From Whitmania pigra (Eukaryota > Annelida > Clitellata > Hirudinida > Haemopidae), in the NCBI GenBank assembly GCA_021613335.1, contig JAJTWR010000044.1:998501-1062500 (forward strand): a DNA stretch of 64,000 bases, read 5' to 3'. This document shows, in pieces, positions 35,346 to 62,929 of the stretch; position 1 is the stretch's first letter, and each line of letters begins with the position of its first letter. Under the pieces are notes generated by a model that was not told the DNA's origin, did no database searches, and saw only the letters and a program-made list of their open reading frames with translations. Made by a program: the position numbers and the translations under genes.

Positions 35346-35999
35346 TAATATTGAATATAATACTAAATGAATATTTGTAATATGGTAAATTGTAACATTA
35401 ATAAAAATGTTATAACTACATTATTTTGGTTAAAAATTTATTACCTGTCAATTGATTTGTTATTTATAAAAAAATCATATGAAATATAATTATTATTATT
35501 ATTTATCATAAAAAAATCATATAATGGTAGCTTCTAAATAAAAGCCACAATATTGATGAAAATTGCAACCAAAACTTGAAAAAATCCTTACAAAAACTTA
35601 TAGAATTTATTAAATTGTAATTTTTCAGCTAACTATGGTAAATGCTCAGCAATAACAAGATCATAACTATCATCATCATCATCGTCATAGGCATCGTCGT
35701 CTTCGTCGTCGACATCCTCATCATCACCATCAACATTCCGCTAAAATTTCACGATGTTTATCACAATCTCAAGTTAATGTCCATGATCATCTCAACTGAA
35801 GAAATGAAATTATGAAATTATTATTTAATATTAATACAAACAATTTGGAATCGGAAATAATTATTAATAAATGTTTTAAATCATCAATATTGCTTACAAA
35901 TCTCATGAAAATTTTGAAATTATTAGAACCGTTGATAGGAAATAGATTTTAATTTCACAACATTTTTCTTCATCTGCTTCAACTTCTTACAAGACAAAG

Positions 36000-51955
<15,956 letters not shown>

Positions 51956-52255
51956 AGGTGAGAGCGATGCATGTCTGTCGGCAAACATGCCGCCATTTAT
52001 TTTTTTTTTATGTTTACATCCCAAGTTTGCACTCGATTCAAAAGCAAACATGTCATCCATTTTGAGTTGTTCTTCCAGAGTTTGTTTTACAATTTTAAAT
52101 TATTAAAAATTGTAAAAAAATGTTGTTTGGATAACATTAAATTTTGTAAGTATTTATTTAAACGTTTCAAAGCCAACTGAGGACTTCATATTAATGTTTC
52201 CAATTTGGTTTCCTTTCATTGATTCTGATTTTATTTTTGTTTGTACTGAATCTGA

Positions 52256-52261
52256 AATAAA
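52256..52261 (+). promoter_or_regulatory. Poly(A) signal AATAAA of the GPCR gene
   Basis: The AATAAA lies 301 nt after the stop codon, giving a plausible 3' UTR of about 320 nt. Confidence 0.6.
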
Positions 52262-52299
52262 AAGATTTATTAGCACGGATAAGCAAACCTCAGTCATAT

Positions 52300-55200
52300 T
52301 CATTCATCAAAGTCCAAAGAGAATCGATGCTTTCATTTTTACTTAAATTTGTTTGGCAAGCGAATTTATCATCAGTGGCTCTTGCACACCGACCAATTGA
52401 TTTTTGTTTACATGAAATTAGATCTAATCGCATTTGTTTTGTATCGAAAGTATTATTTTGAAAGTAAATTATTTCCACTGAGATCGATTTTAAATGACTC
52501 GCAGGGTTTCATTCGTCATTTGAGACAATTTAACCACTTCTAGAAGTTTACCAGGGACGATACTGATGACTTGCAATGAGATATTTAACGTGAAATAGAA
52601 TATGAAATAGAAATGATTATTATTAATGTGTTGTTGCAATGTTCGATAAACTAAATTTATATCTATTTAATTCGTGGTTCATTTCTCAAAAGGAAGAGAA
52701 ACTCAGCTACCTCAGCTCGGAAAGCAAATAATTGTTCGAGTCAACATCCCTTTGAGTACTTTAACGTAGATTTATTTTTAAAATCACTCGCAACTGTAAT
52801 AATTTTACAGTAATAATGACAACAATTATATTTGCAAATAAAATCTATTAGTTCTGTAAATTTGACTTCAGATAGTCAAAATAAAAGTGAAATATAATGT
52901 AAATATTGAGAATATAAAAAAAATATTAGTTATTTAAAGTTACATATAGTTAAACAAAAAATATTTTAAAATATGAAACTAAGAGAAATTATCATCATTC
53001 TAACCAAAGCACTGAGGTGGTTAAACCAAGCAGGAAACAAGGAGCACCCACGTGACCTCGCCGGAAGCGGAAGTCGATGTTGGTTTGAAGAGGAAGGAAA
53101 ATTCCCGAGGAATTTTGTGCTCACGTGATTGATGACGCTTGGAAAACTGGATTAATTTATGGAGAAGAAGTCATGGGTTCGTCTGTGGTTTGTAAGGATG
53201 TGTTCTAAGGATCATCAAACCACTTTCTAAGAATGGGATTTTGTAAAAAAAATGCATGTCTGCATGGATGCGTGGTTGCAGCTGAAAAGATGCTTATCAA
53301 TCCATCATTTTATCAATCCATAACTCGTCACCTGAATCACCTAATGCAAAATAATTGTAAAGTTCAGTGGCAGTGGAAATCACAAAGAATTACTGAAAAT
53401 AACTGATTATTGTTTTTTTAATGAAGAATAATACTTATTATTTATAGTCGCTTAAAATATCTGTTATATGAAATGTCCGAAACTATTTAACTTTTAAAAC
53501 ATTTAAAAAAATAAGTAATGAAATAATGTAATAAATAAAATAATGAAATAATATAATAATTAAAATAATAAAATAATAAAATATTACTTGGTCCTGAGAT
53601 ATTACTTTCATTCAAATTATTGATTTTTTTGAATGATTGTTTGACTTTTCATTTATTTATAAATAAATGTTTCCTTCGAACGAAATCATTTGGTATCTTT
53701 TTTGAATTTTAGTTACAAATTGTTCAAGTTTTGTTAATTGAAGTGAGGTAAATCACCTCGATTTTACTTTAAATTTTTCTTAATTGATAATTTTTTTTTT
53801 AATTTTTGATTTCAATATCTTTGTTGTGAAAAGAGATATTGTGACTAGAAATCATCTTTCTATCCACGTGTAGCTAGTAAATTATGGTGAATGAAAAGAA
53901 ATAATAAAAAGGAATAAAAGTATTTTTGCATTTTCTAAACATTATTACTTAGTTTTATATGTTTCCATGCTGTTCATGAAACTGATTCGTGAGATTAATT
54001 AATAAATTCATAAATTAAGACTGAAACGATAAACTCTTAAAATTACTTTTAATTATTAATTATGCAAGCGCATTACGTAACATTTTGAAAATTATGATTT
54101 AAATAAATATATAACCGATAATATTGGCGATATTGTAATTATTACTGAGATGATCTAATGCTCAATTTTCTTGTGACGACGACGACAACGATGATGTCTC
54201 TAGATGATGATAATGGTGGTGACGGTGATAATGACGATGACGATGAGGAAACAATCTAAAACAATGTGAAAATCTTTTAAGAGGAAACTTGGCCAGGTGT
54301 AAATTGCAGAAACAGTTTGAACAAACAGAAGTCCTTTGAACCGAGGAAATTATGATTAGGATGATGATGATGATGACGACAATGACGATGACGACGACGA
54401 CGACTATGACCATGACGATAATGATGTTGATGTGCAAACATGCGGAACCTGCGAATGCCGCTTGGTTACCGTCACTGAGTTGTTCTTAGGATTCACGATT
54501 CATTGGTTGAAAGAACATCATCAACAATGAGAAGCAGAACAATAAAGTTTTCTGAATGCCATTGCATTCAGATGATATTACATTGTATGCATTGTTTCAA
54601 TGTCTTTATTACATTACTAGTTCTACCTGACAATGATGTGGCTTTGGCTCAGCCTGGTCCAATCGGCATCCTGCATTTCTGCATCTCCTATTACATCGTC
54701 GATTTCGTTTAAAGTGATATATTAAAGTTACATTGCCAGATTATAATATGTACTTCTTCGGTAATCCTCTCCTTTGTTAAAAAGTACACTAAGTACATCC
54801 AACAGCGCACAAACGCAAACAATTCAGGTGTTGTTTTTAGGTCCAACAGATGGCGCTGGTTATAAAAACAGCGTGTTTTAAGTTGTCACAGGTGTGACAT
54901 TTATATAAAATCTATATAAAAACACGTTTATTTTATTATTATTTTTATTATTATTATTATTTTTATTATTATTATGATTATTATTATTAATGTTCAACAT
55001 TAATAAACCTGTTCAATTATGACTGATGATTGTTCATTTTATGATTCCAAGAAGATATTTGAACTTAATGTAATCCTTCAGCGAATTCGTTTGTGATAAA
55101 AATATTTTTGATATTTTAATTTTATTAATTTTTTTTCTATCTATAAATATTTCAAATCTAATTGCACCTGGAATGCTTTTAATTTTTCATGAAAAGTATT

Positions 55201-55300
55201 TAAATGAATTATTTTGAATAAATCCTGCTTAAATGATACATAAAATAATGTATGTGTGGATAATTTAAATATTGACTGATTTCTTGGACTGACAGAATAA
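52300..55300. other. Intergenic, no gene recognised; GC-richer island at 53030-53160
   Basis: Mostly AT-rich. The island contains two CACGTGA E-box motifs (about 53050 and 53122), tandem ETS-like CCGGAAGCGGAAG (about 53061) and TGATGACG (about 53130), which together look like a promoter or enhancer. No exon could be attached to it. GAC/GAT triplet runs occur at 54176-54240 and 54360-54420. Confidence 0.4.
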
Positions 55301-55302
55301 TT

Positions 55303-55466
55303 GTTAAATAAATATTAATTGCATTTAGTATTTCTTGTATTTATTCATATTTGCGTAAATAAATATTAATTGCATTTAGTATTTCTTGTATTTATTCATA
55401 TTTGAGTAAATAAATATTAATTGCATTCAATATTTCTTGTTGAATTTATTCATATTTGCGTAATTA
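55303..55466 (+). repeat. 51-bp tandem repeat, three units
   Basis: The unit begins TAAATAAATATTAATTGCAT and ends ATTTATTCATATTTGCG. The first two units are almost identical; the third has CAAT for TAGT and a TTGAA insertion. Confidence 0.92.
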
Positions 55467-55807
55467 TTTCTTTCATCTCACGTTTTCAGGCGAATGTGTT
55501 TGTGTTGTCGCATTATGTAAATGACTGAATAAACAAATAAATAAACAAGTAAATAAATATGTAAAATAAATTATTATTATTATTATTATTATTATCATTA
55601 TTGTTGTTGTTGTTGTTGTTGTTTTGTTGTTGTTTTGTTGTTGTTGTATCATTCTTGTAAACAATTTTGTGTCCGCTCGGTTTCATTATAAAGTTTGGTT
55701 AAACGACTGATAAAATTAATTTCGATAAAAGAATATTCATGTTAAGATTTCAGGAAACATTATTATTTTATAATTTTCTGTAATTTTCGAAAATTATGCC
55801 GATACGG

Positions 55808-55990
55808 GGCGTGCAGGTTAGCCGAATGGGTTACGTGCCTGCATACGGCGGTAATGGCAACAGTCGTAATGTGTCGTGTTCGAAACCCAGCCTGCACTGC
55901 CGCCAGCGCCCTTGGGAAGGAGCGCTATATAAATGGTTACAAGAAGCGCCTCTGACGCTATGCATATGGCGCTATATAAATGAAGTTACA
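55808..55990 (+). mobile_element. tRNA-type SINE with L2-like 3' tail, copy 2
   Basis: A-box TAGCCGAATGG at 55819-55829 (a single unit, unlike copy 1), then B-box GTTCGAAACCC. Body and GGCGCTATATAAATGAAGTT end match copy 1 with only a few differences. Directly followed by the same ORF1-like body as copy 1. Confidence 0.9.
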
Positions 55991-56004
55991 GATACCAATA
56001 AGTG

Positions 56005-57320
56005 TGAAAGAGAAAAAGAAATTACAAAAATTTCAAGAGAAACGTTCAAAAACTGAGGACTGAGGATGTTACCAAACTGAAAATAATTGTCGGAACAAGT
56101 TAAAGGACGAGTAACTGATAAGTTAGTTAATGCTATCTAATATTAACAGTGCAAGGAAAACAATTAAATGAGTTTCGGCAAAATTTGAAAGAACTCATAA
56201 AGCGTATATAAAAAAGTTGGATGACAACAATGAAGAAAGTAAACAATGGGCAATTTATTTGAAAACAAGGTTGAAACCTTGGTAACACATATTGAATAAA
56301 GCTCAAGATTCAATGGCGGAAACAAAATCAAGAATAAAAACTGAGAGGCACAGAAGACAGAATAACATCGTGATGTTATATTCTGTTATACAAAATCTAA
56401 CAAAAGATGCTGGAAGGTCCAAAGAAAAAGAACTTAAACAAAGTAATTATTCCTCAGAGAGTGTTAAATTCGCCTTTTGCAATAGAATTGTAAAGCCATG
56501 GAATGCATTGCCGTTGATGTTGTGTCGTTGAATCTTTATATTTATTTATTTGATTATAGTCCGTTGCATAACTGAGATGATTTGGACGTCGTTGAATCAA
56601 CCACGGTCTCTCATTTTAACGCAATGATGCGTGACCTTGACTTTAGTCGTTACTTAAATAGCATTTAATTTATGTGCTGTCTTTGTGTACACGCCGGCCG
56701 ATGCTTTTGTTTGCGCAATTGTATTATTGGGCTTCAACTGGGCTCTTCAATTGTGTCAATAAATCAATAAAACTTTTGTTCAAACTTCCGGTAGAAGCGA
56801 CAGGCAAAAAGTTGTAAAGGAAATCCAGGAAATGCTCGAAATTGTCAAAAAGTTGAAGATGCTTCAAAACCAAGCCTTTGTTGATAAAATTTGATAACAA
56901 AATAATGATTTTGGACAATTGCAAAAGTTGCAAAGACAGTGAGTCTTTAGTAATGTTATTCTGAGCCTTGATTTATCTGATGAAGTCATGGAGGATTGCA
57001 ATAAATAGCTTGAAGATAAATTAAAATAAGTCAACCTGAAAGAAGGAAACAAGAAGTGGGTCCTCAGGATCAAGGGACAACCTGGTGCCCTCCATGCTGT
57101 TGCTCACAAAAGAAAGCGGTTGAATGAAATTAACAGAACCAATTCATTAGAGTTCTTTGCGTTGCTTTCATTTTTGGTTCGTTATGGACAATAACATTTC
57201 ACAGTTTCACTTATTTAGTTAAGTTAAATTCACTTTTAAAGTCCCGTGGAGATCCCGAGCCATATTTTGGGACTTAAATATTTATCAATGATATTTTTTC
57301 AGACTTTGTTCGGGAAAATA
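56005..57320 (+). mobile_element. LINE ORF1-like body, copy 2, interrupted by other repeats
   Basis: Parallel to 45220-46030: GAAAACAAGGTTGAAACCTT (56260), the RHRRQNNIVMLY segment (about 56345-56385), ATAGCTTGAAGATAAATTAA (57005), AGGATCAAGGGACAACCTGG (57066) and the GAGATCCCGAG 3' end (57250). About 480 bp at roughly 56410-56880 are absent from copy 1. These include a LINE C-terminus (FCNRIVKPWNALPLML) and a 53-bp SINE insertion. Confidence 0.7.
56524..56598 (-). mobile_element. 5'-truncated SINE copy with 11-bp TSD
   Basis: The insert at 56535-56587 is flanked by the exact duplication GTCGTTGAATC (56524-56534 and 56588-56598). On the minus strand it reads GTCCAAATCATCTCAGTTAT then GCAACGGACTATAATC and an AAATAAATAAATA tail. 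It belongs to the family of 42833. The insertion site is the LINE C-terminal fragment. Confidence 0.9.
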
Positions 57321-57873
57321 AAAATAATAACAACAACGATAATAAAAATGAAATAAAATAAAATAATAGTAATAATAATAATAATAATTTTGTGTCATGA
57401 CTCAATGTTTTTTAATTTGTAAGTTAAATAACTTCGGGTGAAATTTATAAAAATTGTTAAGAAAAAAAAGAAATAATATTTCGGTAGCTGGCATCAGAAA
57501 GGATTCTGAAAGGTTAACAAGCGTAATGTCACGCATGCAATCATTTTAACAAGTTGATTATCATCATCAAAACCAATACTATCATCATCATCAGAGTTTC
57601 ACGCTATTACCAATGATGATTCATCATAATCACCGTCGTCGTCGTCATCATCATCGACAGCAAGTTATCGAACTGGATATTTTGTTTTTATTGACAAATC
57701 AATCATCACTCTACATTATCTTTATTTAACACTAAGGGATAATAAAAAAAGTAAATAAGTTGCATTTTATCACCTCATTAATCTTATTGTTGTGTTAATA
57801 TACATACATACATTTGGCCATGGACTCCTAAATATGTATATCTGTATGTATATCTGTGGGAATCCATGACAGG

Positions 57874-57949
57874 GCGGACTATATTTGTCAAGCCCAAATC
57901 ATCTTAGTTATGCAACGGAGTCTGTTCAAATAAATAAATAGCGGACTAT
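57874..57949 (+). mobile_element. 5'-truncated SINE copy with 9-bp TSD
   Basis: The insert at 57883-57940 is flanked by GCGGACTAT (57874-57882 and 57941-57949). It reads CCCAAATCATCTTAGTTATG then CAACGGAGTCTGTTCAAATA with an AAATAAATA tail. Same family as the copies at 42833 and 56535. Confidence 0.88.
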
Positions 57950-57959
57950 TTAAGTTTCT

Positions 57960-59590
57960 GAACATTGGCTTGTTTTAGCTCTCTGTGATTCCTATTCCAA
58001 GTTCGAGTGGAGTTTTATTGCTTCGAGTTGAGTTTCAATTGCGTTTCATTTTCCGTTGCGTTAATTGTTATTATGCCTTGCTTGGTTAAGAATTGTCTGC
58101 TTTCAAATTCCATTTATAAATATAACAATTATTATCATTACAATTATCAACCAAATTCAAGCCTAATCAACACAATTTAATTCATGTCAAACTGAAGGGA
58201 AATGTATTCAGTGACCCACATTATACCTCGACAGGAAAGCAAAAGCATTTGCTCGTCATTGTCATGGAAACTAGGCCATGATTAGATTAAGGACAAACAA
58301 AATGACTTCATCGTAAGCCTTCCATTGAAAAATTCATTGCCTCTCACGTTGTTAGAGAACCTGCAATAATCGTAAACATGCGAAAGTATTCGTGTTTATA
58401 TTCAGTGTGCATCAGATGTTTGTAAACAAAGTACATTTTTAGAAGCTTCCCGTGTATTTTGTACGCTTCAGGTGTTCGTAAACAAAACATTTGTAGACTT
58501 GCAAAGGGGGCCAAACTTCAAAACATAAGTCGTTGATTTCATAAATTAAACGAGGCTTGAATAAGTGAAATGTAATCATTTCGTGATTTGTTTTGTTTTA
58601 AATCATTAATTTTCGTATATGTTAGTTAAATAACATTTAAATTCAAACGCTTAATTCGCATCAAGTCGCACTAAACAAGTACATTTTAAAAACTGAAATC
58701 CTGAGAGTGACTAAAACCTAAAGCGTGTAGCGTATTACTCCAGGTATAGTCAGGTGACATCTTCCAGGTGAGTTTCGAGGTGTTGTTCCTGGAGTTTTAT
58801 TTCTTAATAAAACAAAGAAGTTAAAAGCAAAAGTTCACCTGAAGTAATGTTTGTTTAATTTCACTCAATAAATATTTATAAAAGTATATAATCAAACTAA
58901 TAAATTTATTTTTTATTATAATTGTGTATAAATAATTCTAATTCAATCATTTTCGGACTTTAATAATATTGTAAATTTTATAAGATAATAACGTTTTTTC
59001 CCGAAAGTAAGCCCTAGCTGAGATCTCCAGCCAATATTTACAGTCGTACCATAGACCTGTTGCAACACTCAATTGAAATTAATAATATACTATCAGTAAA
59101 GTTTTAGTGAAATATTAGTATAATGACAATGAAAATTATGATTTCTGTAAGTATTTGCATGTAAAATATTGGGGTTAAGCAGGCACTGCAAACAGACAGT
59201 CGGTTCTAGAATACAGTTGCATCGGGTTGTGTTTATGAACCTTCTTATGAATCCAGTGTATCGCATGTGTAATATATAATATTTACCAATAATATTAATT
59301 GTTATTTCGAGAAGTTGAGTTCAAACAGAAATAGTTATTCCATCGCATTCGATGCAAGAAAAGAAACGTGGAAAACTCACGTGACAAGAATTTTACAGCT
59401 TTCTGTGAAGAAAAGGAATTGGAAATCCATGTGATCCGCAGAGTGTGATCCTCAGATAACAGTTTGGACGAGGAAAATGCTAGGACAAGCATCAATCGGA
59501 AACTTTGTGAAGCCTAACCTGTGAGAGATGGCGAGTTGGGTTAAAAAATTAGTGTGTAAAATCACTGACAGTTGTGTTACCATTGCAGCA
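57960..59590. other. Intergenic, no gene recognised
   Basis: AT-rich DNA without a recognisable coding motif on either strand. Confidence 0.5.
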
Positions 59591-59603
59591 AAGGGCAAAA
59601 AAT

Positions 59604-59946
59604 GGTGACCCGTCGTAACAGTCCGGCGACAAAATAGCCCCGTCAAAACAGCCCCGTCAATGTATTTAAAAAAATTTGTGAGTTGAATACATTAACCGGC
59701 AACTGGTTCCAAATTTAATTCGAAATTAGTGGTTTGAAGATTTATCGTCTAAAATATTATTAGGATTCCGTCTACTTCCTCACTTTACATGGACTTTTCA
59801 AGTTGGTATTTAATATAAATTATCCTCACCTTATCATCACGTCATGTGGACATGTAACAAATCCACAAAGAACCAATTCTACCGCTATTTTAACGGGGCT
59901 GTTTTGTCGGGGCTATTTTGTCGCCGGGCTGTTATGACGGGGTGCT
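59604..59946. mobile_element. 343-bp MITE with ~50-bp TIRs and perfect 9-bp TSD
   Basis: The left end (from 59604) and right end (from 59946, other strand) share a long inverted repeat with the core CCGGCGACAAAATAGCCCCG followed by CAAAACAGCCCCGT. Both sides are flanked by GCAAAAAAT (59595-59603 and 59947-59955). The 9-bp duplication and long TIRs fit a Mutator-like (MULE) nonautonomous element. The inside is AT-rich and noncoding. Confidence 0.88.
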
Positions 59947-60762
59947 GCAAAAAATACTCATTTAAGGAGAATTTTCTCGTTGCTAAATATGAGATAGAGG
60001 TTCTGTGGAAAATTGATTGCAAGCAATTCGGATAGGAAATCAGAGTTTGGAGATTTATAGTGAAGAAGTTGATATGACTGTATTTGACTAATTTAAAAAT
60101 TCTCTAACTGAAGCCTTTTGTAACATTTTTGTAAAATATTACTTTTATTAATAAATGATTAAAACGCTTAATAATAAATTGTTTAACATGAAAAAATGCG
60201 ATGGTTAGTTGTTGCAGTGCCGGATTAAGCCGGTGGGTTGCCCTGGACCCATTCGGAAGAGAATTTTCAATTCCACATACTAAACCTAATATATAAAGAA
60301 CATACTTGTCGTCTGACTCGATGCTCATGATAGCCAAATTTACAAGTCGTGCCTGCTTCATTGATGTTCGTAATCGGTTCTCAATTAATTTTGGTTTTGA
60401 GAAGCTCGCCTACGCATGTTTGATACCATCAACATAAGCTGTCTTAATGTTTGGGAAAGTGTCCTGCACACCCTTATCTAGTAGTAATTTGTTTCAGTAC
60501 ATCTTTAATCTTCTAATAGTCATGCTTAAGTGCCTTCGTTGCGTCAGCTTTCTAGGACCAACGGGTTCTTGTGACATGTTTGAGAATCAATGATGAATCA
60601 GCATGTTTCAACGCCTCAGTCAAAAGTAGATGCCGATGCTTTGAAATTGTGAAGAAGACAAATTATCAAGGTGCAAATGAACTTCAAATCAGGTCTATAT
60701 GGTACATAAGCAGGATGTTTTTAAGAAATTTCATTTTTTAGTTTATTATTGATAGTTTAGTG

Positions 60763-60906
60763 ATGGGTAGAGGTAAACCTTTGTTCAAAAATGAGAAGAT
60801 GATTGAGGCCTTCATGAAAACCAAATATTTATCGAGGATTGCTAAAGAGTTCAACAGGTCCATACATGTTATTTGTAATTATATGAAAAAAGATGTTTTG
60901 AAATAA
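60763..60906 (+). pseudogene. Tc1/mariner transposase N-terminal fragment
   Basis: A 47-codon frame begins MGRGKPLFKNEKMIEAF and continues LSRIAKEFNRSIHVICNYM. This is the paired-like helix-turn-helix start of Tc1/Tc3-type transposases (consensus MGRGKxLSxxE...IAxxxGRSxxVVxNYL). It stops at 60904, with no DDE/D region after it. Confidence 0.8.
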
Positions 60907-60908
60907 GG

Positions 60909-61056
60909 CACCCCGTCATAACAGCCCGGCGACAAAATAGCCCAAGGCAAAATAACCCCGTCAAAACAGCCCCGACAAAACGGTCCCGTCTTTATAGCCC
61001 GGCGACAAAATAACCCAGGACAAAATAGTCCCGTCAAAACAGCCCCGACAAGGGTC
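60909..61056 (+). repeat. Tandem array of the MITE terminal sequence, two ~73-bp units
   Basis: Repeats AGCCCGGCGACAAAATA, GTCAAAACAGCCCCGACAA and CCCGT blocks that match the TIR of the element at 59604. They occur head-to-tail twice, ending in GGGTCCCTCCTATTAGGCCT. The last 20 bases also occur, with one change, inside the hAT element (about 1899-1918). Confidence 0.85.
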
Positions 61057-61171
61057 CCTCCTATTAGGCCTCCTTAATATAAGACATTGTCTTATGTTCG
61101 AGGAAAACACGGTATGATATTTTTTAATGACCTATTACATAATATTTAATATTTAGAGCTATATATATACA

Positions 61172-61540
61172 CAGTAGAGCCAACATATTTACCCCGCTGC
61201 CCGTCCTAATGATCTAGGTATGCAGCGGACGTTAATAAAACATTGCAGTCCAACATATTTCGCCAATCCTATTAAGTCGGCGTTTTTGAAGTGGAACCGC
61301 AAAATTCCCGCTTTGTCTTAGCATTTTCTTATCGGTTATGTCGATTCTTTTATGTCGCAGAACCCTAATATCTCGAGCACTAAAGAGGGTCATATTCGCC
61401 ACTTTACATCGATTATCTCGATCCGCGTGACTAATCGTTGGGTTTTAAAGTGGAACCGCCATCCGTTACGTTGAATCTTTTCTATGGTATTTTACCGAAT
61501 TCTTGTTGAACTTATATGAGGGATAACACGGTGTAAATAT
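61172..61540 (+). mobile_element. Possible Tigger/pogo-like terminal fragment
   Basis: Begins CAGTAGAGCCAACATATTT (interrupted by a SINE) and continues with CGCCAATCC and 'TTGAAGTGGAACCGC' and 'TTAAAGTGGAACCGCC' motifs, short CpG-containing repeats typical of the noncoding ends of pogo/Tigger elements. No transposase and no opposite end were found. Confidence 0.35.
61180..61260 (+). mobile_element. 5'-truncated SINE copy with 11-bp TSD
   Basis: The insert at 61191-61249 lies between two copies of CCAACATATTT (61180-61190 and 61250-61260). It reads CCCCGCTGCCCGTCCTAATG, ATCTAGGTATGCAGCGGACG and TTAATAAAAC, matching the 3' half of the full-length SINE at 42833 in the opposite orientation. Confidence 0.9.
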
Positions 61541-62820
61541 ATACTACGACATAATTTATTATTAATATGACATTTGATCACATTTTATTATTGTCTGTAG
61601 CCTTTTAAAAAAAACCTTGACAATGAAAGTTCGCCATTCAAAACAAAAGCAAACAATGTTTAAACTGAATAATTTGTTTTTGTTTTCTGAATGTCAGTGA
61701 TGTTTTTGTTTCATCATTCATCATTCATCATTTTGTGGCTGGCTGCTTAGTTGGTTGGTTGGTTGGTTGGTTGGCGGGTTCCTTGATTGGTTTTTAACGG
61801 AAACTTTATTGGTGGATTATTATATCACTAATACTACTACAAAGTTATTTAATCGAGTTAGGGTTGAAAAGTAAATGTGTGCTTTTGATTCATAATGAAA
61901 TCATTAAAATTCAAGATTAGTAATTAGTCATCGTCAGCGTCATCATCATCATCGTCGTCGTCGCCATGGTCAACGTCGTCATCACCATCATCATTTCTCA
62001 GTCCGCAACCAATATTAAATGATTGTGTTCATAAGTGAAAATTCATCGCCGTTCCGCGAAACAATTTCTATTTTAAGGCTTCTTAACACGCCCACTAGTT
62101 TCCATGGAAACGATATTTTTAAAGATTACCAACGAATGCGACAGGCGCGTGCTTCGCATTTCAGCTGATACGTGAATTAGCTCCAAATTGAATTCCTTGT
62201 TTTATAACAATTACGTGCCTCTAATTTATCGTGAATTCACATTATTATTACAACATAATCTAATGCACAATTAATTAAGCAAATATATATTTAAATAAAG
62301 TTTTAAATCCAGCAAAACATTTTTAAGTTTTTAATTTATTTAAGAAAGAAAGAAAATATTCACGAGTTAAATTTGGTAATTTTCAATGAACGACACGATC
62401 GTCGTCTTTTGTCTTCAGGTAATTGGCGCCTTCATTTGAGACGTCTGCTCTCAAATTGAAAGCGAACAGATGTCGTCAAAGGGGTAATTGCTCGAGTAAA
62501 TTTAAACTTTTAAAATTTAAACATTCTGACTCATTTAATCAATAAGTTCTATAAAAATTCTCTAAAAGAAGAATCAAAATATACTTTTAAATTTGAATTT
62601 ATAAATCCAATCAAAAGATATTTTAAATTTTGAATGTATAAGTCCAATCAAAGCATATTTTTAAATCCAATATCTCCCAAGGCTTTTTGCAATCACCAGG
62701 AAAGAGAGAAGCGTGACTAAAATTACTGAATTTTGTGATCGATTGTCCGGTTGCTTTGAATCTGCGACATGAAAGTTGTAAGGTTGGTTCTTTACGTTGT
62801 CTTGCAAGACAAATCTTGTC
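61541..62820. other. Intergenic, no gene recognised
   Basis: Contains a GGTT run at about 61753-61775, ATC/GTC triplet runs at about 61931-61995 and a perfect palindromic RFX X-box-like GTTTCCATGGAAAC at 62098-62111. No coding motif. Confidence 0.5.
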
Positions 62821-62825
62821 AAAGG

Positions 62826-62911
62826 TCTTGTTGAACGAGATCTTGCCTCTGACTTGATGTAAAACGTCTTGTTGAATGAGATCTTGCCTCTGACTTGATG
62901 TAAAACGTCTT
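62826..62911 (-). repeat. 43-bp tandem duplication
   Basis: CTTGTTGAACGAGATCTTGC ... TGATGTAAAACGT occurs twice in tandem with one visible difference (AACGAG/AATGAG). A third partial relative (CAAATCTTGTCAAAGGTCTTG) precedes it. Confidence 0.88.
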
Positions 62912-62929
62912 GACACCGTCTTGTCGAAT

